Shown here piece after piece: positions 10,025 through 20,543 of a stretch of 64,000 bases of DNA. Each line of letters opens with the position of its first letter. The stretch's first letter is position 1. Position numbers and translations under genes: made by a program. The stretch is taken from the NCBI RefSeq assembly GCF_009828065.1, contig NZ_WTYK01000001.1:372001-436000 (forward strand). Direction: 5' to 3'. Source of the DNA: Croceibacterium soli. GTDB taxonomy: Bacteria > Pseudomonadota > Alphaproteobacteria > Sphingomonadales > Sphingomonadaceae. Under the pieces are notes generated by a model. The model did not search any database, had not been told where the DNA came from, and worked only from the letters and a program-made list of their open reading frames with translations.

Positions 10025-10957
10025 TCAGCCGGAGTCGGGCGGATCGTCGGGCGGGGAGCTCGGCGGCACGAAGGACAGGTGGCCGAGCCGCCAGGCGGGA
10101 TCGCCGCCCATCAGTTCGGCGGCCGAAGGAAGCGGGCCCGGATCGGCGACGCCCTCGACCGAGGCCATCATGTAGCGCCCGGACTCCCGCAGGCGCACGG
10201 TCGCCTCGGGCCAGCGCTTCTGCAGCCGTTCGTGCAATCGCTTCGCCTCCTGCGAAATCGCCGGGCCCTTCAGTTCGCGGGGCGCGCCGTCGAGCAATTC
10301 GGCCGATGCCGTGCGCATGTTGGTCAGCCCGTCCCACAGGATCGACAGTGAGATGAACGCCGCCGCCGCCGAGTCCGCCCACCAGTAACCGAGCCCGACG
10401 CCGAGGATCCCGGCAATGCCCGCGAGGCCGGTCATCCAGTCCGCCTTCTGCATCAGCGCATCGGTGTGCAGCACTTTGTCGCGCAGGCGGTGGGAGACCG
10501 GCTTCTTCAGGCGGCCGAGGATCACCGGCGGAATGACCGAATAAGTCAGCGCGGCGATCATCACCCAGCCGAGCCAGACGGTCTGTCCGAACAGCGTGAT
10601 CGGGCCGATGGTGGGGTGTTCGCCTTTGACCAAGCCCATGACGCCCTCGAACAGCAGCAAGCCGCCCATGACCGTCAGCACCACGGCCGAGGCGAGGAAG
10701 GCGAGGCTGTTCACTCGCACGAAGCCGTACGGGTACTTCTCCGATGGCCGCTTCGGTTCCAGCCGCGCGGCGATCAGGAAGGTGATTGCCGGGATCAGGC
10801 TGAGCATGTCCTCGAGGAAGGCGGTCTTCATCGCCTGGCTCGAACCCATCGCGAGGTACATCACCACGACGACGCTGCTCATCCAGAACAGCGTCAGCCA
10901 CTCCAGGCGCTTGGCCCGGCGCATGTCGTGCACGATGGGCTGGGGCAGGCCGCTCAT
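10025..10957 (-). CDS. Cation diffusion facilitator-like transporter with altered metal-site residues
   Basis: The predicted inner-membrane protein has 310 residues and about six hydrophobic segments plus a C-terminal cytoplasmic domain, in the order of CDF cation/proton antiporters. Recognisable points are FLEDMLSLIPAITFLIAARL in the second helix, the loop EKYPYGFVRVNSLAF and LLFEGVMGLV, and HTDALMQKADWMTGLAGIAG in the fifth. Standard CDF proteins have a HxxxD-type site and a HPxGH loop. Here the loop reads YPYGF and the helix-5 His position looks like Met or Gln, while the Asp of ADW is kept. It may carry a different ion or have lost classical zinc transport. It is translationally coupled (ATGA overlap) to the lipoprotein gene upstream. 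Confidence 0.8.
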   Translation of the reverse strand: MSGLPQPIVHDMRRAKRLEWLTLFWMSSVVVVMYLAMGSSQAMKTAFLEDMLSLIPAITFLIAARLEPKRPSEKYPYGFVRVNSLAFLASAVVLTVMGGLLLFEGVMGLVKGEHPTIGPITLFGQTVWLGWVMIAALTYSVIPPVILGRLKKPVSHRLRDKVLHTDALMQKADWMTGLAGIAGILGVGLGYWWADSAAAAFISLSILWDGLTNMRTASAELLDGAPRELKGPAISQEAKRLHERLQKRWPEATVRLRESGRYMMASVEGVADPGPLPSAAELMGGDPAWRLGHLSFVPPSSPPDDPPDSG

Positions 10958-11388
10958 TCAGCGGCCCCGGAACCGGCGCGCGCAACGGCCATGATCCACC
11001 CGTTCTCACCGTTGCGCATCGCGAAGCGGGGCGCGTGCCGGTCCTTCGGCGGCTTCTTCTTCGCCCCCTCGGCCTCGCCGAGGTGGACCTTCGTAGCCCA
11101 GGGGCTGCTTTCGGCGAAGTGGCCGTAGACCAGATCGAGCCGGCCCTCCTCCAGCTCGCTCAGCAGGGCCTCGCTCTCGCCTGCGTGCCGCTCCACGCGC
11201 GCGCCAAACTTGCGGGAGAGCTTGGCCAGCGTGGCCTGTGCCGCGGGGTCCGGCCGGGCACCGCTGACCCAGCCGAGCCGGATGGTTTGGCGGGAGCGAA
11301 CAAGGCTTTCGGTGCCTTCCGGGTCGCGCGGCAGATCGCACCCGGCGAGCAAGATGCCGAGCGCGCCTGCGAAGACCAGTCTTGCCAT
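10954..11388 (-). CDS. Short lipoprotein resembling part of a periplasmic solute-binding domain
   Basis: The predicted lipoprotein has 144 residues; its signal ends in the lipobox LLAGC (Cys at about 17). The mature part has TIRLGWVSG and LSRKFGARVERHAGESEALLSELEEGRLDLVYGHFAESSPWATKV. This resembles one lobe of SBP_bac_3 solute-binding proteins (xLxxGxLDLVxGxFxxxSPW), but at about 125 residues it is roughly half a normal domain. Its TGA overlaps the ATG of the CDF-like transporter, so the two are almost certainly made together. It diverges from gyrB. A role as a substrate-presenting partner of the transporter is inference. Confidence 0.7.
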   Translation of the reverse strand: MARLVFAGALGILLAGCDLPRDPEGTESLVRSRQTIRLGWVSGARPDPAAQATLAKLSRKFGARVERHAGESEALLSELEEGRLDLVYGHFAESSPWATKVHLGEAEGAKKKPPKDRHAPRFAMRNGENGWIMAVARAGSGAAE

Positions 11389-11450
11389 CCTTGCGAGAAC
11401 CCTTTCGCTCTGCGGCGGACACGGTTTTCACGCCCTGTTGCACCCCATAA

Positions 11451-14087
<2,637 letters not shown>

Positions 14088-14122
14088 AAGCTCTCGGGCG
14101 TCCGAGCATCGGGTTCTCTTTG

Positions 14123-14250
14123 GATCCTCCCCTGCAAGGGGAGGTGGCAGCCCGAAGGGCTGACGGAGGGGTGTCACGCTTTCGGCTGGCGGTCACACCC
14201 CTCCACCACCGCCTTCGGCGGCGGTCCCCCTCCCCTTGCAGGGGAGGATC
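14123..14250. repeat. Family D palindromic repeat (GATCCTCCCCTGCAAGGGGAGG type)
   Basis: The outer arms gatcctcccctgcaaggggagg and ccctccccttgcaggggaggatc are inverted copies. Inside, gacggaggggtg pairs with cacccctcc, and there is a further local hairpin (caccgccttcggcggcgg). The element fills the space between the convergent ends of gyrB and the next gene, stopping three bases before that gene's stop codon. Confidence 0.85.
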
Positions 14251-14253
14251 GTA

Positions 14254-14844
14254 TCAAGCCGGCCGGGTCGTCGCGGCGCTCGTCACGGGGCGGGTGGAGC
14301 TATCGTCAGCAACGTCCCTCACGAGGTCGTCGAACAGCGCCTCGAAGTGGATCATCGCCTGGCGCAGGTCCTCGGTCGAGGCGTCGCCCCGCTCGTGCCG
14401 CGTGGTGATCTCGTGCCCTTCGCGGTAATGGCGGGCGACGTCGGCATGGCCGACGGTCAGGTCCTCGTACCGCCGGTCGAAATCGGCCATCGGAAAGCCG
14501 CGGGTCTTCATGACTTTCACCAGCAGCCGGTCGGCATGGTGGACGGCTTCGGTGGGGCTTTCGACGAAGACCGCCTTCACCTCCTGCCATTCGCCGGTGA
14601 ACTGAGCGCGCTCCTGCGGGGCCAGCGGACGTATGTCGAGCCCGGCGACGCGGCGCTCGCGCTCTTCCAGTGCGGCCTCGGCCTTGCCGCGCCCGCCGGC
14701 GGATTCAACGGTACGGTCGTACTCGTCGCCGAAGTGCTCACGCAAGGCGCTGGTGCGGCGGCGTCGGAACATGAAGTAGAGAATCAGCGCGAGAACGATC
14801 ACGACGCCGATCAGCAACCATACCGCGGGATCGACCTGTTCCAT
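14254..14844 (-). CDS. Membrane-anchored protein of unknown function
   Basis: This 196-residue protein has one transmembrane helix near the N-terminus (WLLIGVVIVLALILYFMF, about 9-26), then a basic RRRRT stop-transfer segment and a cytoplasmic, helix-rich domain. Notable pieces are LREHFGDEYDRTVE, RGKAEAALEERERRVAGLDIRPL, QFTGEWQEVKAVFVESP, FPMADFDRRYEDLTVGHADVARHYREGHEIT and LRQAMIHFEALFDDLV. I recognise this as a conserved hypothetical type but cannot name a function. The start at 14844 is well placed for the membrane helix. Its last residues lie against the family D repeat. It is downstream of trxB on the same strand, with a hairpin between them. Confidence 0.75.
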   Translation of the reverse strand: MEQVDPAVWLLIGVVIVLALILYFMFRRRRTSALREHFGDEYDRTVESAGGRGKAEAALEERERRVAGLDIRPLAPQERAQFTGEWQEVKAVFVESPTEAVHHADRLLVKVMKTRGFPMADFDRRYEDLTVGHADVARHYREGHEITTRHERGDASTEDLRQAMIHFEALFDDLVRDVADDSSTRPVTSAATTRPA

Positions 14845-14890
14845 GGGAAACTCCTGCTCCTAGAGCCCCGCCCGCTCTGGATTGCAAACG

Positions 14891-14917
14891 CCGACCGGAC
14901 CCCGCCGTTCCGGTCGG
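14891..14917 (-). terminator. Hairpin downstream of trxB
   Basis: A nine-base perfect stem (ccgaccgga / tccggtcgg) with a nine-base loop lies just after the trxB stop. The following run is only weakly T-rich (cgtttgc), so termination may be partial. Confidence 0.5.
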
Positions 14918-14933
14918 TGAGTGCAAAGAAGTG

Positions 14934-15911
14934 TTACTCCGCCGCCTGCGCCGCTTCGTGCCTGACGAACTCCAGCGTCGCCAGGAAGCGCTCCGCATCC
15001 AGCGCGGCCATGCAGCCCGTGCCGGCCGCGGTAACGGCCTGGCGATAAGTGTGGTCCATCACATCGCCGCAGGCGAACACGCCGGGGACGTTGGTCTTGG
15101 GCGTGCCCGGCTCGACTACCAGGTAACCGCTGTCGTCCATCTCCAGCTTGCCCTTGAACAGCTCGGTCGCCGGGGCGTGGCCGATGGCGACGAACGCGCC
15201 CTGGCAGGCGAATTCGCTTTCCTGGCCGCTGACGGTGTCGATCAGCTTCAGACCGGTCAGCCCGCCGCCCATCGGATCGCCGAGGAACTCGTCCACCCGC
15301 TGGTTCCACAGGACGCTGATCTTCGGGTGCGCGAACAGACGGTCCTGCAGGATCTTCTCGGCGCGCAAGTCGTCGCGGCGATGGATCAGGGTCACGTCGT
15401 CCGAGTGGTTGGTGAGGTAGAGCGCTTCCTCGACCGCGGTGTTGCCGCCGCCGATCACCGCCACCTTCTTGCCGCGGTAGAAGAACCCGTCGCAGGTCGC
15501 GCAAGCCGATACGCCCTTGCCCGAAAGGGTCTCCTCGCCCGGTACGCCGAGCCACTTGGCCTGCGCGCCCGTAGCGATGACCAGCACGTCGCCGACGTAT
15601 TCGTCGCCGCTGTCGCCGCGCGCGCGGAACGGGGTGCCGCCGGCGATGTCGACGTCGACGATCGTGTCCCACATCATACGCGTGCCGACATGTTCGGCCT
15701 GGGCCTGCATCTCTTGCATCAGCCAGGGGCCCTGGATCACGTCGCGGAAGCCGGGGTAGTTCTCGACATCGGTGGTGATGGTCAGCTGGCCGCCGGGCTG
15801 CAGGCCCTGGACCACGATCGCCTGCATCCCGGCGCGCGCGCCATAGATCGCCGCCGAAAGGCCCGCGGGGCCCGAACCGATAATCAGCATGCGGGTGGTG
15901 TGAACGGCCAT
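14934..15911 (-). CDS. trxB: Thioredoxin-disulfide reductase
   Basis: This 325-residue cytoplasmic flavoenzyme transfers electrons from NADPH through FAD to thioredoxin. It has the FAD-binding motif GSGPAG (12-17), the redox-active pair in SACATCDGFF (Cys137 and Cys140), the NADPH-binding motif GGGNTAVEEA (about 154-163) and the C-terminal FAD segment VFACGDVMDHTYRQAVTAAGTGCMAALDAERFL. The length is normal. A MarR-family regulator gene lies 65 nt upstream on the same strand, and control of trxB by it is plausible but not shown by a visible operator. Confidence 0.97.
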   Translation of the reverse strand: MAVHTTRMLIIGSGPAGLSAAIYGARAGMQAIVVQGLQPGGQLTITTDVENYPGFRDVIQGPWLMQEMQAQAEHVGTRMMWDTIVDVDIAGGTPFRARGDSGDEYVGDVLVIATGAQAKWLGVPGEETLSGKGVSACATCDGFFYRGKKVAVIGGGNTAVEEALYLTNHSDDVTLIHRRDDLRAEKILQDRLFAHPKISVLWNQRVDEFLGDPMGGGLTGLKLIDTVSGQESEFACQGAFVAIGHAPATELFKGKLEMDDSGYLVVEPGTPKTNVPGVFACGDVMDHTYRQAVTAAGTGCMAALDAERFLATLEFVRHEAAQAAE

Positions 15912-15976
15912 CCCAAGTCCCTCTAAGTTCCGTTTGCAGTTAAGTGATCACTCGGCACGCCGCGATCAAGGGTGCG

Positions 15977-16507
15977 TTATGCCCCGTCCCTCGCAGGCAG
16001 GCCCGTGTCGAGCTTGGCGAGCAGGCCGCCGAGGAACTCGTTGGTCTGTTCGATCATCTCCGGCGGCAAGCCTTCGACCAGCCGCGCGCGCAGCGCCTCG
16101 ACCACTTCAAGGATGTCCGCCAGCGCCTTTTCGCCCGCCGGGGTTAGGCGCAGCTTGTTGGTCCGCCGGTCCGTCGGATCGGGCAGCCGCTCGACCAGCC
16201 CGTCCTTCTCGAGCGTGTCGAGCATCCGCGTCAGCGTCGGCCCTTCGATCCTGAGGCGCTTGGCGATATCCACCTGCGCGCTCAGCGGCGGCGAGGCTAG
16301 GATCGCGGACATCGCCTCCATCCGCGCGGAACTCTGGTCGATCCGGCGCAAGTGCTCGTCCAGCAGCGAACGCCAGCGCCGCGCCACCAGGACCAATTGC
16401 ACCGTGAAACGAATTTCCGGCGTCATGCCGCCGGGGCTATAGGCTGCGAAGCTGCTCTCACCCTTGCTTTTGCGCGCCGGCTTGCGCGCCGTTGCCGTCG
16501 AAGTCAT
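15977..16507 (-). CDS. MarR-family transcriptional regulator
   Basis: The predicted DNA-binding protein has 176 residues. It shows the MarR winged-helix arrangement: helix-turn-helix PPLSAQVDIAKRLRIEGPTLTRMLDTLEKDGLVERLPD, then the wing with DRRTNKLRLTPAGEKALADI and a C-terminal dimerisation helix. The (R)LPDPTDRRTxxLxLTxxG run is typical. The N-terminus (MTSTATARKPARKSKGES) is basic and probably disordered. The ATG at 16507 is preferred over one 60 nt upstream, whose extra residues look unrelated. Ligand and targets are unknown; trxB downstream is the obvious candidate. Confidence 0.88.
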   Translation of the reverse strand: MTSTATARKPARKSKGESSFAAYSPGGMTPEIRFTVQLVLVARRWRSLLDEHLRRIDQSSARMEAMSAILASPPLSAQVDIAKRLRIEGPTLTRMLDTLEKDGLVERLPDPTDRRTNKLRLTPAGEKALADILEVVEALRARLVEGLPPEMIEQTNEFLGGLLAKLDTGLPARDGA

Positions 16508-16649
16508 CGAACCATTTCCCGCCCTGATCGTGCGCGGGCACATGGCGACAGCCAGCCCCCGCTTCACCCGGTGTCCCTGCAGAAACCCTAGGGTGCTGGT
16601 TCCCGGGTGGCAATGCCTGGCGGCTTACGCGTGGGCACCTAGCCCCGGA

Positions 16650-17177
16650 TCATTCGGCCGGCGCTTCGACCGGCTCGGCAGGCGTTGGTGCAGCCGCGGG
16701 GGAGGCTGTAGGGGAAGCCGTCGGGGAGGGCGAGACGGAAGCCGTCGGCCGGTCGGGTTCGCGCTTGTACTCGCCTTCGGCGGTGATTTCGCCGAACGGC
16801 GTGCTCTCGCTCGGCAACCGGTAGATCGCGCCGTTGCCGACGGAGAACCACGCCGGCCCGCCGTCGAAATCTTCCAGCCGGATGCGGCTGCCGTCCGGCA
16901 ATTCGCTGTATGCGCCGGTGACGCTCGTACCGTCGGGCCGGATCAGCTCGTAAGTCTTGTCCGCGTTCAGCCGCAGGCGCGTGCGCCCGTCGCGCGAATA
17001 GACCCCGGGGTAATCGATCGTGGTCAGGGAATTGGCCGGGATCTCCGGCAGGTCGATCGTCACCGGGACTTCGTCCACGGCCATCGGCTCCGGCTCGACT
17101 TCGTCGACGGGCGTCGAATCGGCGCACGCGGCGAGCATGGCGAGTGGAGCGGCGGCGAGGACGATGAGGCTGCGCAT
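16650..17177 (-). CDS. Lipoprotein with NlpE N-terminal-like domain and Ser/Pro/Thr/Ala tail
   Basis: This 175-residue predicted lipoprotein starts MRSLIVLAAAPLAMLAAC, a clear signal and lipobox. The middle (about 50-130) has YPGVYSRDGRTRLRLNADKTYELI, VTGAYSELPDGSRIRLEDFDG and NGAIYRLPSE. This resembles the small beta-barrel of NlpE/copper-resistance N-terminal domains (GxYxGxLPxxxGxxTxLxLxxDxTYxL). The last ~30 residues are low complexity (SPSPTASPTASPAAAPTPAEP). No copper-binding CxxC pair is visible, so a copper role should not be assumed. It stands between mccB upstream and marR downstream on the same strand, apparently as a separate unit. Confidence 0.75.
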   Translation of the reverse strand: MRSLIVLAAAPLAMLAACADSTPVDEVEPEPMAVDEVPVTIDLPEIPANSLTTIDYPGVYSRDGRTRLRLNADKTYELIRPDGTSVTGAYSELPDGSRIRLEDFDGGPAWFSVGNGAIYRLPSESTPFGEITAEGEYKREPDRPTASVSPSPTASPTASPAAAPTPAEPVEAPAE

Positions 17178-17250
17178 GTGATTCTCCCTTGGTTCGTAGA
17201 CAAACCGCCCGCGGGCGCACTGTTTCCGAGCGCCGGACCGGCTGTTGCGG

Positions 17251-18852
17251 TCACATCCTGAACACGCCGAAGCGCGGCGCATCCGGTATGGGCGCCTCCA
17301 GGCAGGCGGCGAGCGCCAGTCCCAGCACATCGCGGGTCTGCACGGGGTCGATCACTCCGTCGTCCCACAGCCGGGCGGTGGCGTAGTAGGGGCTGCCCTC
17401 GGTCTCGTACTTCTCCCGGATCGGAGCCTTGAACGCCTCGGCCTCCTGCTCGGACCAGCTTTCCGCATCGCGGTGAACGGTGGCGAGCACGCTGGCCGCC
17501 TGCTCGCCGCCCATCACGCTGATGCGGGCGTTGGGCCAGGTAAACAGGAAGCGCGGGGAATAGGCGCGGCCGCACATGCCGTAGTTGCCGGCGCCGAAGC
17601 TGCCGCCGATCACCACGGTGATCTTCGGCACTTGCGCGGTGGCGACGGCGGTGACCAGCTTGGCGCCGTGCTTGGCGATGCCTTCAGCCTCATACTTGCC
17701 GCCGACCATGAAGCCGGAGATGTTCTGCAGGAACAGCAGCGGGATGCCGCGCTGGCAGGCGAGCTCGATGAAATGCGCGCCCTTTACCGCGCTTTCGGAG
17801 AACAACACGCCGTTGTTGGCCAGGATCGCCACCGGCATGCCCCAGATGTGGGCGAAACCGCACACCAGCGTGCTGCCGTAATGGGCCTTGAACTCGTGGA
17901 ATTCGCTGCCGTCGACCAGCCGTGCGATCACCTCGTGCACGTCGTACGGCGCCCGCACATCCTCCGGCACGATGGAGTAGAGCTCCTCGGCATCGAACTT
18001 CGGCGGGCGCGGCTCTCTCGTTTCGAGCTGCGCTCCGCCGCCCTTACCGAGGTGGCTGACGATGTCGCGCAGTATGCTCAGCGCATGTTCGTCGTTCTCC
18101 GCGAGATGGTCGACGACGCCGGACTTGCGGGCATGCAGGTCGCCGCCGCCGAGATCCTCGGCGCTGATCTCCTCCCCGGTCGCGGCTTTCACCAGCGGAG
18201 GCCCGGCCAGGAAGATCGTGCCCTGCTCGCGCACGATCACGCTCTCGTCGCTCATCGCGGGCACATAGGCGCCGCCGGCGGTACAACTGCCCATCACGCA
18301 GGCGATCTGCGGGATGCCCAGCGCGCTCATGTTCGCCTGGTTGTAGAAGATCCGCCCGAAGTGATCGCGGTCGGGGAAGACTTCCGCCTGGTGCGGCAGG
18401 TTGGCCCCGCCGCTGTCCACCAGGTAGAGGCTCGGCAGCCGGCTCTCCTGCGCGATCTCCTGCGCGCGGAGGTGCTTCTTGACCGTCAGCGGGTAGTAAG
18501 TGCCGCCCTTCACCGTGGCGTCGTTGGCCACGATCATGCACTGGCGGCCGGACACGCGGCCGATCCCGGCGATCACGCCGGCGCCCGGTACTTCACCGTC
18601 GTAGAGCCCGTTCGCCGCGAGTTGCCCGATCTCCAGGAACGGCGAGCCGGGATCGAGCAGCCGCTCGACCCGTTCCCGCGGCAGCAGCTTGCCGCGCGCG
18701 CTGTGCCGTTCGCGGCTCTTCTCGGGCCCGCCGAGCGCCGCCTCGGCGACTTTGGCCCGCAGCTCCTGCGCCAGCGCACGGTTGTGCGCCGCCCGCGCTT
18801 TGGCTTCGGGACTTCCCAGGTCGAGCTTGGAGGTAAGGACCGGCGCGCTCAT
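17251..18852 (-). CDS. mccB: Acyl-CoA carboxylase beta subunit, probably methylcrotonyl-CoA carboxylase
   Basis: The predicted carboxyltransferase subunit has 533 residues. Family hallmarks are [86 protein letters not shown] and [16 protein letters not shown], then [37 protein letters not shown]. This subfamily transfers carboxylate from biotin to 3-methylcrotonyl-CoA in leucine breakdown. The ATG at 18852 ([11 protein letters not shown]) fits the family. The isovaleryl-CoA dehydrogenase of the same pathway lies 4 kb away on the same strand. No biotin-carrying alpha subunit is in the window. Confidence 0.9.
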   Translation of the reverse strand: MSAPVLTSKLDLGSPEAKARAAHNRALAQELRAKVAEAALGGPEKSRERHSARGKLLPRERVERLLDPGSPFLEIGQLAANGLYDGEVPGAGVIAGIGRVSGRQCMIVANDATVKGGTYYPLTVKKHLRAQEIAQESRLPSLYLVDSGGANLPHQAEVFPDRDHFGRIFYNQANMSALGIPQIACVMGSCTAGGAYVPAMSDESVIVREQGTIFLAGPPLVKAATGEEISAEDLGGGDLHARKSGVVDHLAENDEHALSILRDIVSHLGKGGGAQLETREPRPPKFDAEELYSIVPEDVRAPYDVHEVIARLVDGSEFHEFKAHYGSTLVCGFAHIWGMPVAILANNGVLFSESAVKGAHFIELACQRGIPLLFLQNISGFMVGGKYEAEGIAKHGAKLVTAVATAQVPKITVVIGGSFGAGNYGMCGRAYSPRFLFTWPNARISVMGGEQAASVLATVHRDAESWSEQEAEAFKAPIREKYETEGSPYYATARLWDDGVIDPVQTRDVLGLALAACLEAPIPDAPRFGVFRM

Positions 18853-18937
18853 GCCGGCACGGGGTAGCAACTGCGCCGGCCAAAGCAAATCGCCAATCCT
18901 CGCCGGGTCCTCGGGACTCCCGTGGCCTGGCCGGGTC

Positions 18938-18946
18938 TGCTATAAT
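18938..18946 (+). promoter_or_regulatory. Extended -10 promoter for the DUF1326-DUF2182 pair
   Basis: TGCTATAAT is a perfect extended -10 (TGnTATAAT). It lies about 36 bases before the DUF1326 start, in the space between divergent genes. No good -35 is visible, which is normal for extended -10 promoters. Confidence 0.6.
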
Positions 18947-18981
18947 GGCGCCTGGGTCGCACCGGGCGAAAGCCAGGGGAG

Positions 18982-19623
18982 ATGACTGTGACTTACTGGA
19001 AACTCAAAGGCCGAGAGCTGGCCAATTGCAATTGCGAGTACGGCTGCAACTGCCAGTTCGGCGGCCTGCCAGACAAAGGCGGCTGCCAGGCCGTTTTCGC
19101 GATGGACATCGATGAGGGCTTCCACGGCGATACCGACCTCTCGGGCCTGAAGATCGCCGCCGTGTTCCAGTGGCCCGGCCCGATCCACGAGGGCAAAGGC
19201 GAAGCCGTCGCCTTCGTCGATGAAAGGGCGAGCGAGGTGCAGCGCAACGCGCTCCTGACCATCATGACCGGCGGCGACACCGATCCGTTCGCTACCGTGT
19301 TCGCGGTCTTCGCCTCGACCGTCGAAAAGATGCACGACCCCTTGTTCGTGCCGATCGAGTTCGAAGCGGACGTGGAGGAGCGCCTCGGCCGGCTGCGCAT
19401 TGCGGGCCATGTCGAGATGGACGGAATGCCGATCAAGAACGCGGTCAACGGCGCGCCGGTGCGGGCGCAGATCTGGCTTCCGGACGGGTTCGAGTACGAG
19501 GTGGCCGAGGTGGCCTCAGGCAGGAGCAGGTCGATCGCGCCGATGACAATCGAACACTCCGACAGCTACGCGCAGTTCGCCCACCTCCACCTGGACAGCC
19601 ACGGGATCGTCCGCGCCCAATGA
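18982..19623 (+). CDS. DUF1326 protein with N-terminal Cys cluster
   Basis: The predicted soluble protein has 213 residues. An N-terminal cysteine cluster, CNCEYGCNCQFGG (Cys16, 18, 22, 24) plus Cys35, is the conserved feature of DUF1326 and looks like a metal or redox site. The rest is beta-rich (GLKIAAVFQWPGPIHEGKGEAVAFVDE, RNALLTIMTGGDTDP). AGGGGAG directly abuts the ATG at 18982, so the GTG at 18988 (VTYWKLKGRELANC), at six-base spacing, is probably the real start. A perfect extended -10 precedes it. The final codons overlap the start of the DUF2182 gene (ATGA), so both products are made together. Function is unknown; metal handling is inferred from the Cys pattern and partner. Confidence 0.85.
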   Translation: MTVTYWKLKGRELANCNCEYGCNCQFGGLPDKGGCQAVFAMDIDEGFHGDTDLSGLKIAAVFQWPGPIHEGKGEAVAFVDERASEVQRNALLTIMTGGDTDPFATVFAVFASTVEKMHDPLFVPIEFEADVEERLGRLRIAGHVEMDGMPIKNAVNGAPVRAQIWLPDGFEYEVAEVASGRSRSIAPMTIEHSDSYAQFAHLHLDSHGIVRAQ

Positions 19624-20417
19624 CCCGGCCCCTGGATGCGGTGCTGAACCGCCAGCGCGCCATCACCGCGATCGCCCTGGCGGTGCTCACCGCGCTGGCA
19701 TGGGCTTGGCTGCTGATGGGAGCAGGGATGGGTATGGAGGCCCGCGCCGACTTGCAGTTATTCCCGCGCGGCGCAGACGGCATGGCGATGGAGATGGGTG
19801 CTCCGGCCGGATGGTCCGCCGCGAAGATCTTGCTCGCCTTCTCGATGTGGTGGGTGATGATGGTCGGGATGATGCTGCCCGCCGCCGCGCCGGTGATCCT
19901 GCTCTACGCCCGGGTCACGGCAGGGGATGCCGAGGCGCAGCCGGCGACCGGCTCGTTCCTGGCCGGCTACCTAGCGGTGTGGGGCCTGTTCTCGCTCCTG
20001 GCGGCGGGTTCGCAGGCGGCGCTCGAAGGAATCGGCGTTCTCGAGCCGATGACGATGGGTTCGAGCGCCAGGTGGTTCTCCGCCGCCGTGCTGATCGCCG
20101 CCGGGCTCTACCAGCTCAGCCCGCTGAAGGACGCCTGCCTCTCGCGCTGCCGCAATCCGGCGGTGTTCCTCAGCCGCCACTATCGCACAGGCCGCAGCGG
20201 AGCATTCCGCCTTGGACTGCTGCACGGCGCCTACTGCGTCGGCTGCTGCTGGTTGCTGATGGCGCTGCTGTTCGTCGGCGGGGTGATGAACCTCGCTTGG
20301 ATCGCGCTGCTCACCCTGTTGGTCGCGGCCGAGAAGCTGCTGCCGGGCGGCCGCCGCGTGGCATTCGCGGCGGGCCTGGTGTTCGTCGCCTGGGGAACGG
20401 CGGTCGCCCTCGCCTGA
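19620..20417 (+). CDS. DUF2182 integral membrane protein, predicted metal-binding
   Basis: The predicted protein has 265 residues and about six or seven transmembrane segments. Conserved DUF2182 features are the Met-rich helix FSMWWVMMVGMMLPAAAPVILLY, YQLSPLKDACLSRCRNP, LGLLHGAYCVGCCWLLMALLFVGGVMNL and ALLTLLVAAEKLLPGG. The Met-rich helix, paired cysteines and conserved His (HGAYCVGCC) resemble a transition-metal site, possibly copper. An additional Met-rich stretch (GAGMGMEAR, GMAMEMGAPAGW) lies in the first loop. It overlaps the DUF1326 gene by four bases. The family has no established function that I can assign. It is followed by a family A repeat and convergent esterase genes. Confidence 0.85.
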   Translation: MTRPLDAVLNRQRAITAIALAVLTALAWAWLLMGAGMGMEARADLQLFPRGADGMAMEMGAPAGWSAAKILLAFSMWWVMMVGMMLPAAAPVILLYARVTAGDAEAQPATGSFLAGYLAVWGLFSLLAAGSQAALEGIGVLEPMTMGSSARWFSAAVLIAAGLYQLSPLKDACLSRCRNPAVFLSRHYRTGRSGAFRLGLLHGAYCVGCCWLLMALLFVGGVMNLAWIALLTLLVAAEKLLPGGRRVAFAAGLVFVAWGTAVALA

Positions 20418-20430
20418 GTTCGCTCCACAT

Positions 20431-20502
20431 CCGTTCGTGGTGAGCTTGTCGAACCACGAGATGGGGTGCCCGATCGTCCTTCGACAGGCTCAGGACGAAC
20501 GG
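20431..20502. repeat. Family A palindromic repeat pair
   Basis: ccgttcgtggtgagcttgtcgaaccacgag is followed by cgatcgtccttcgacaggctcaggacgaacgg. The pair lies between the convergent ends of the DUF2182 gene and the first esterase gene. Confidence 0.88.
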
Positions 20503-20543
20503 ATCAAGGTTAGTTGGAAGCGCCTCGGGGCGAAAGGGGGTGC

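Noticed and set aside
16650-17177. NlpE-like lipoprotein as a copper-sensing NlpE
   Set aside because: The CxxC pairs characteristic of NlpE are not seen; only the beta-barrel-like pattern is.
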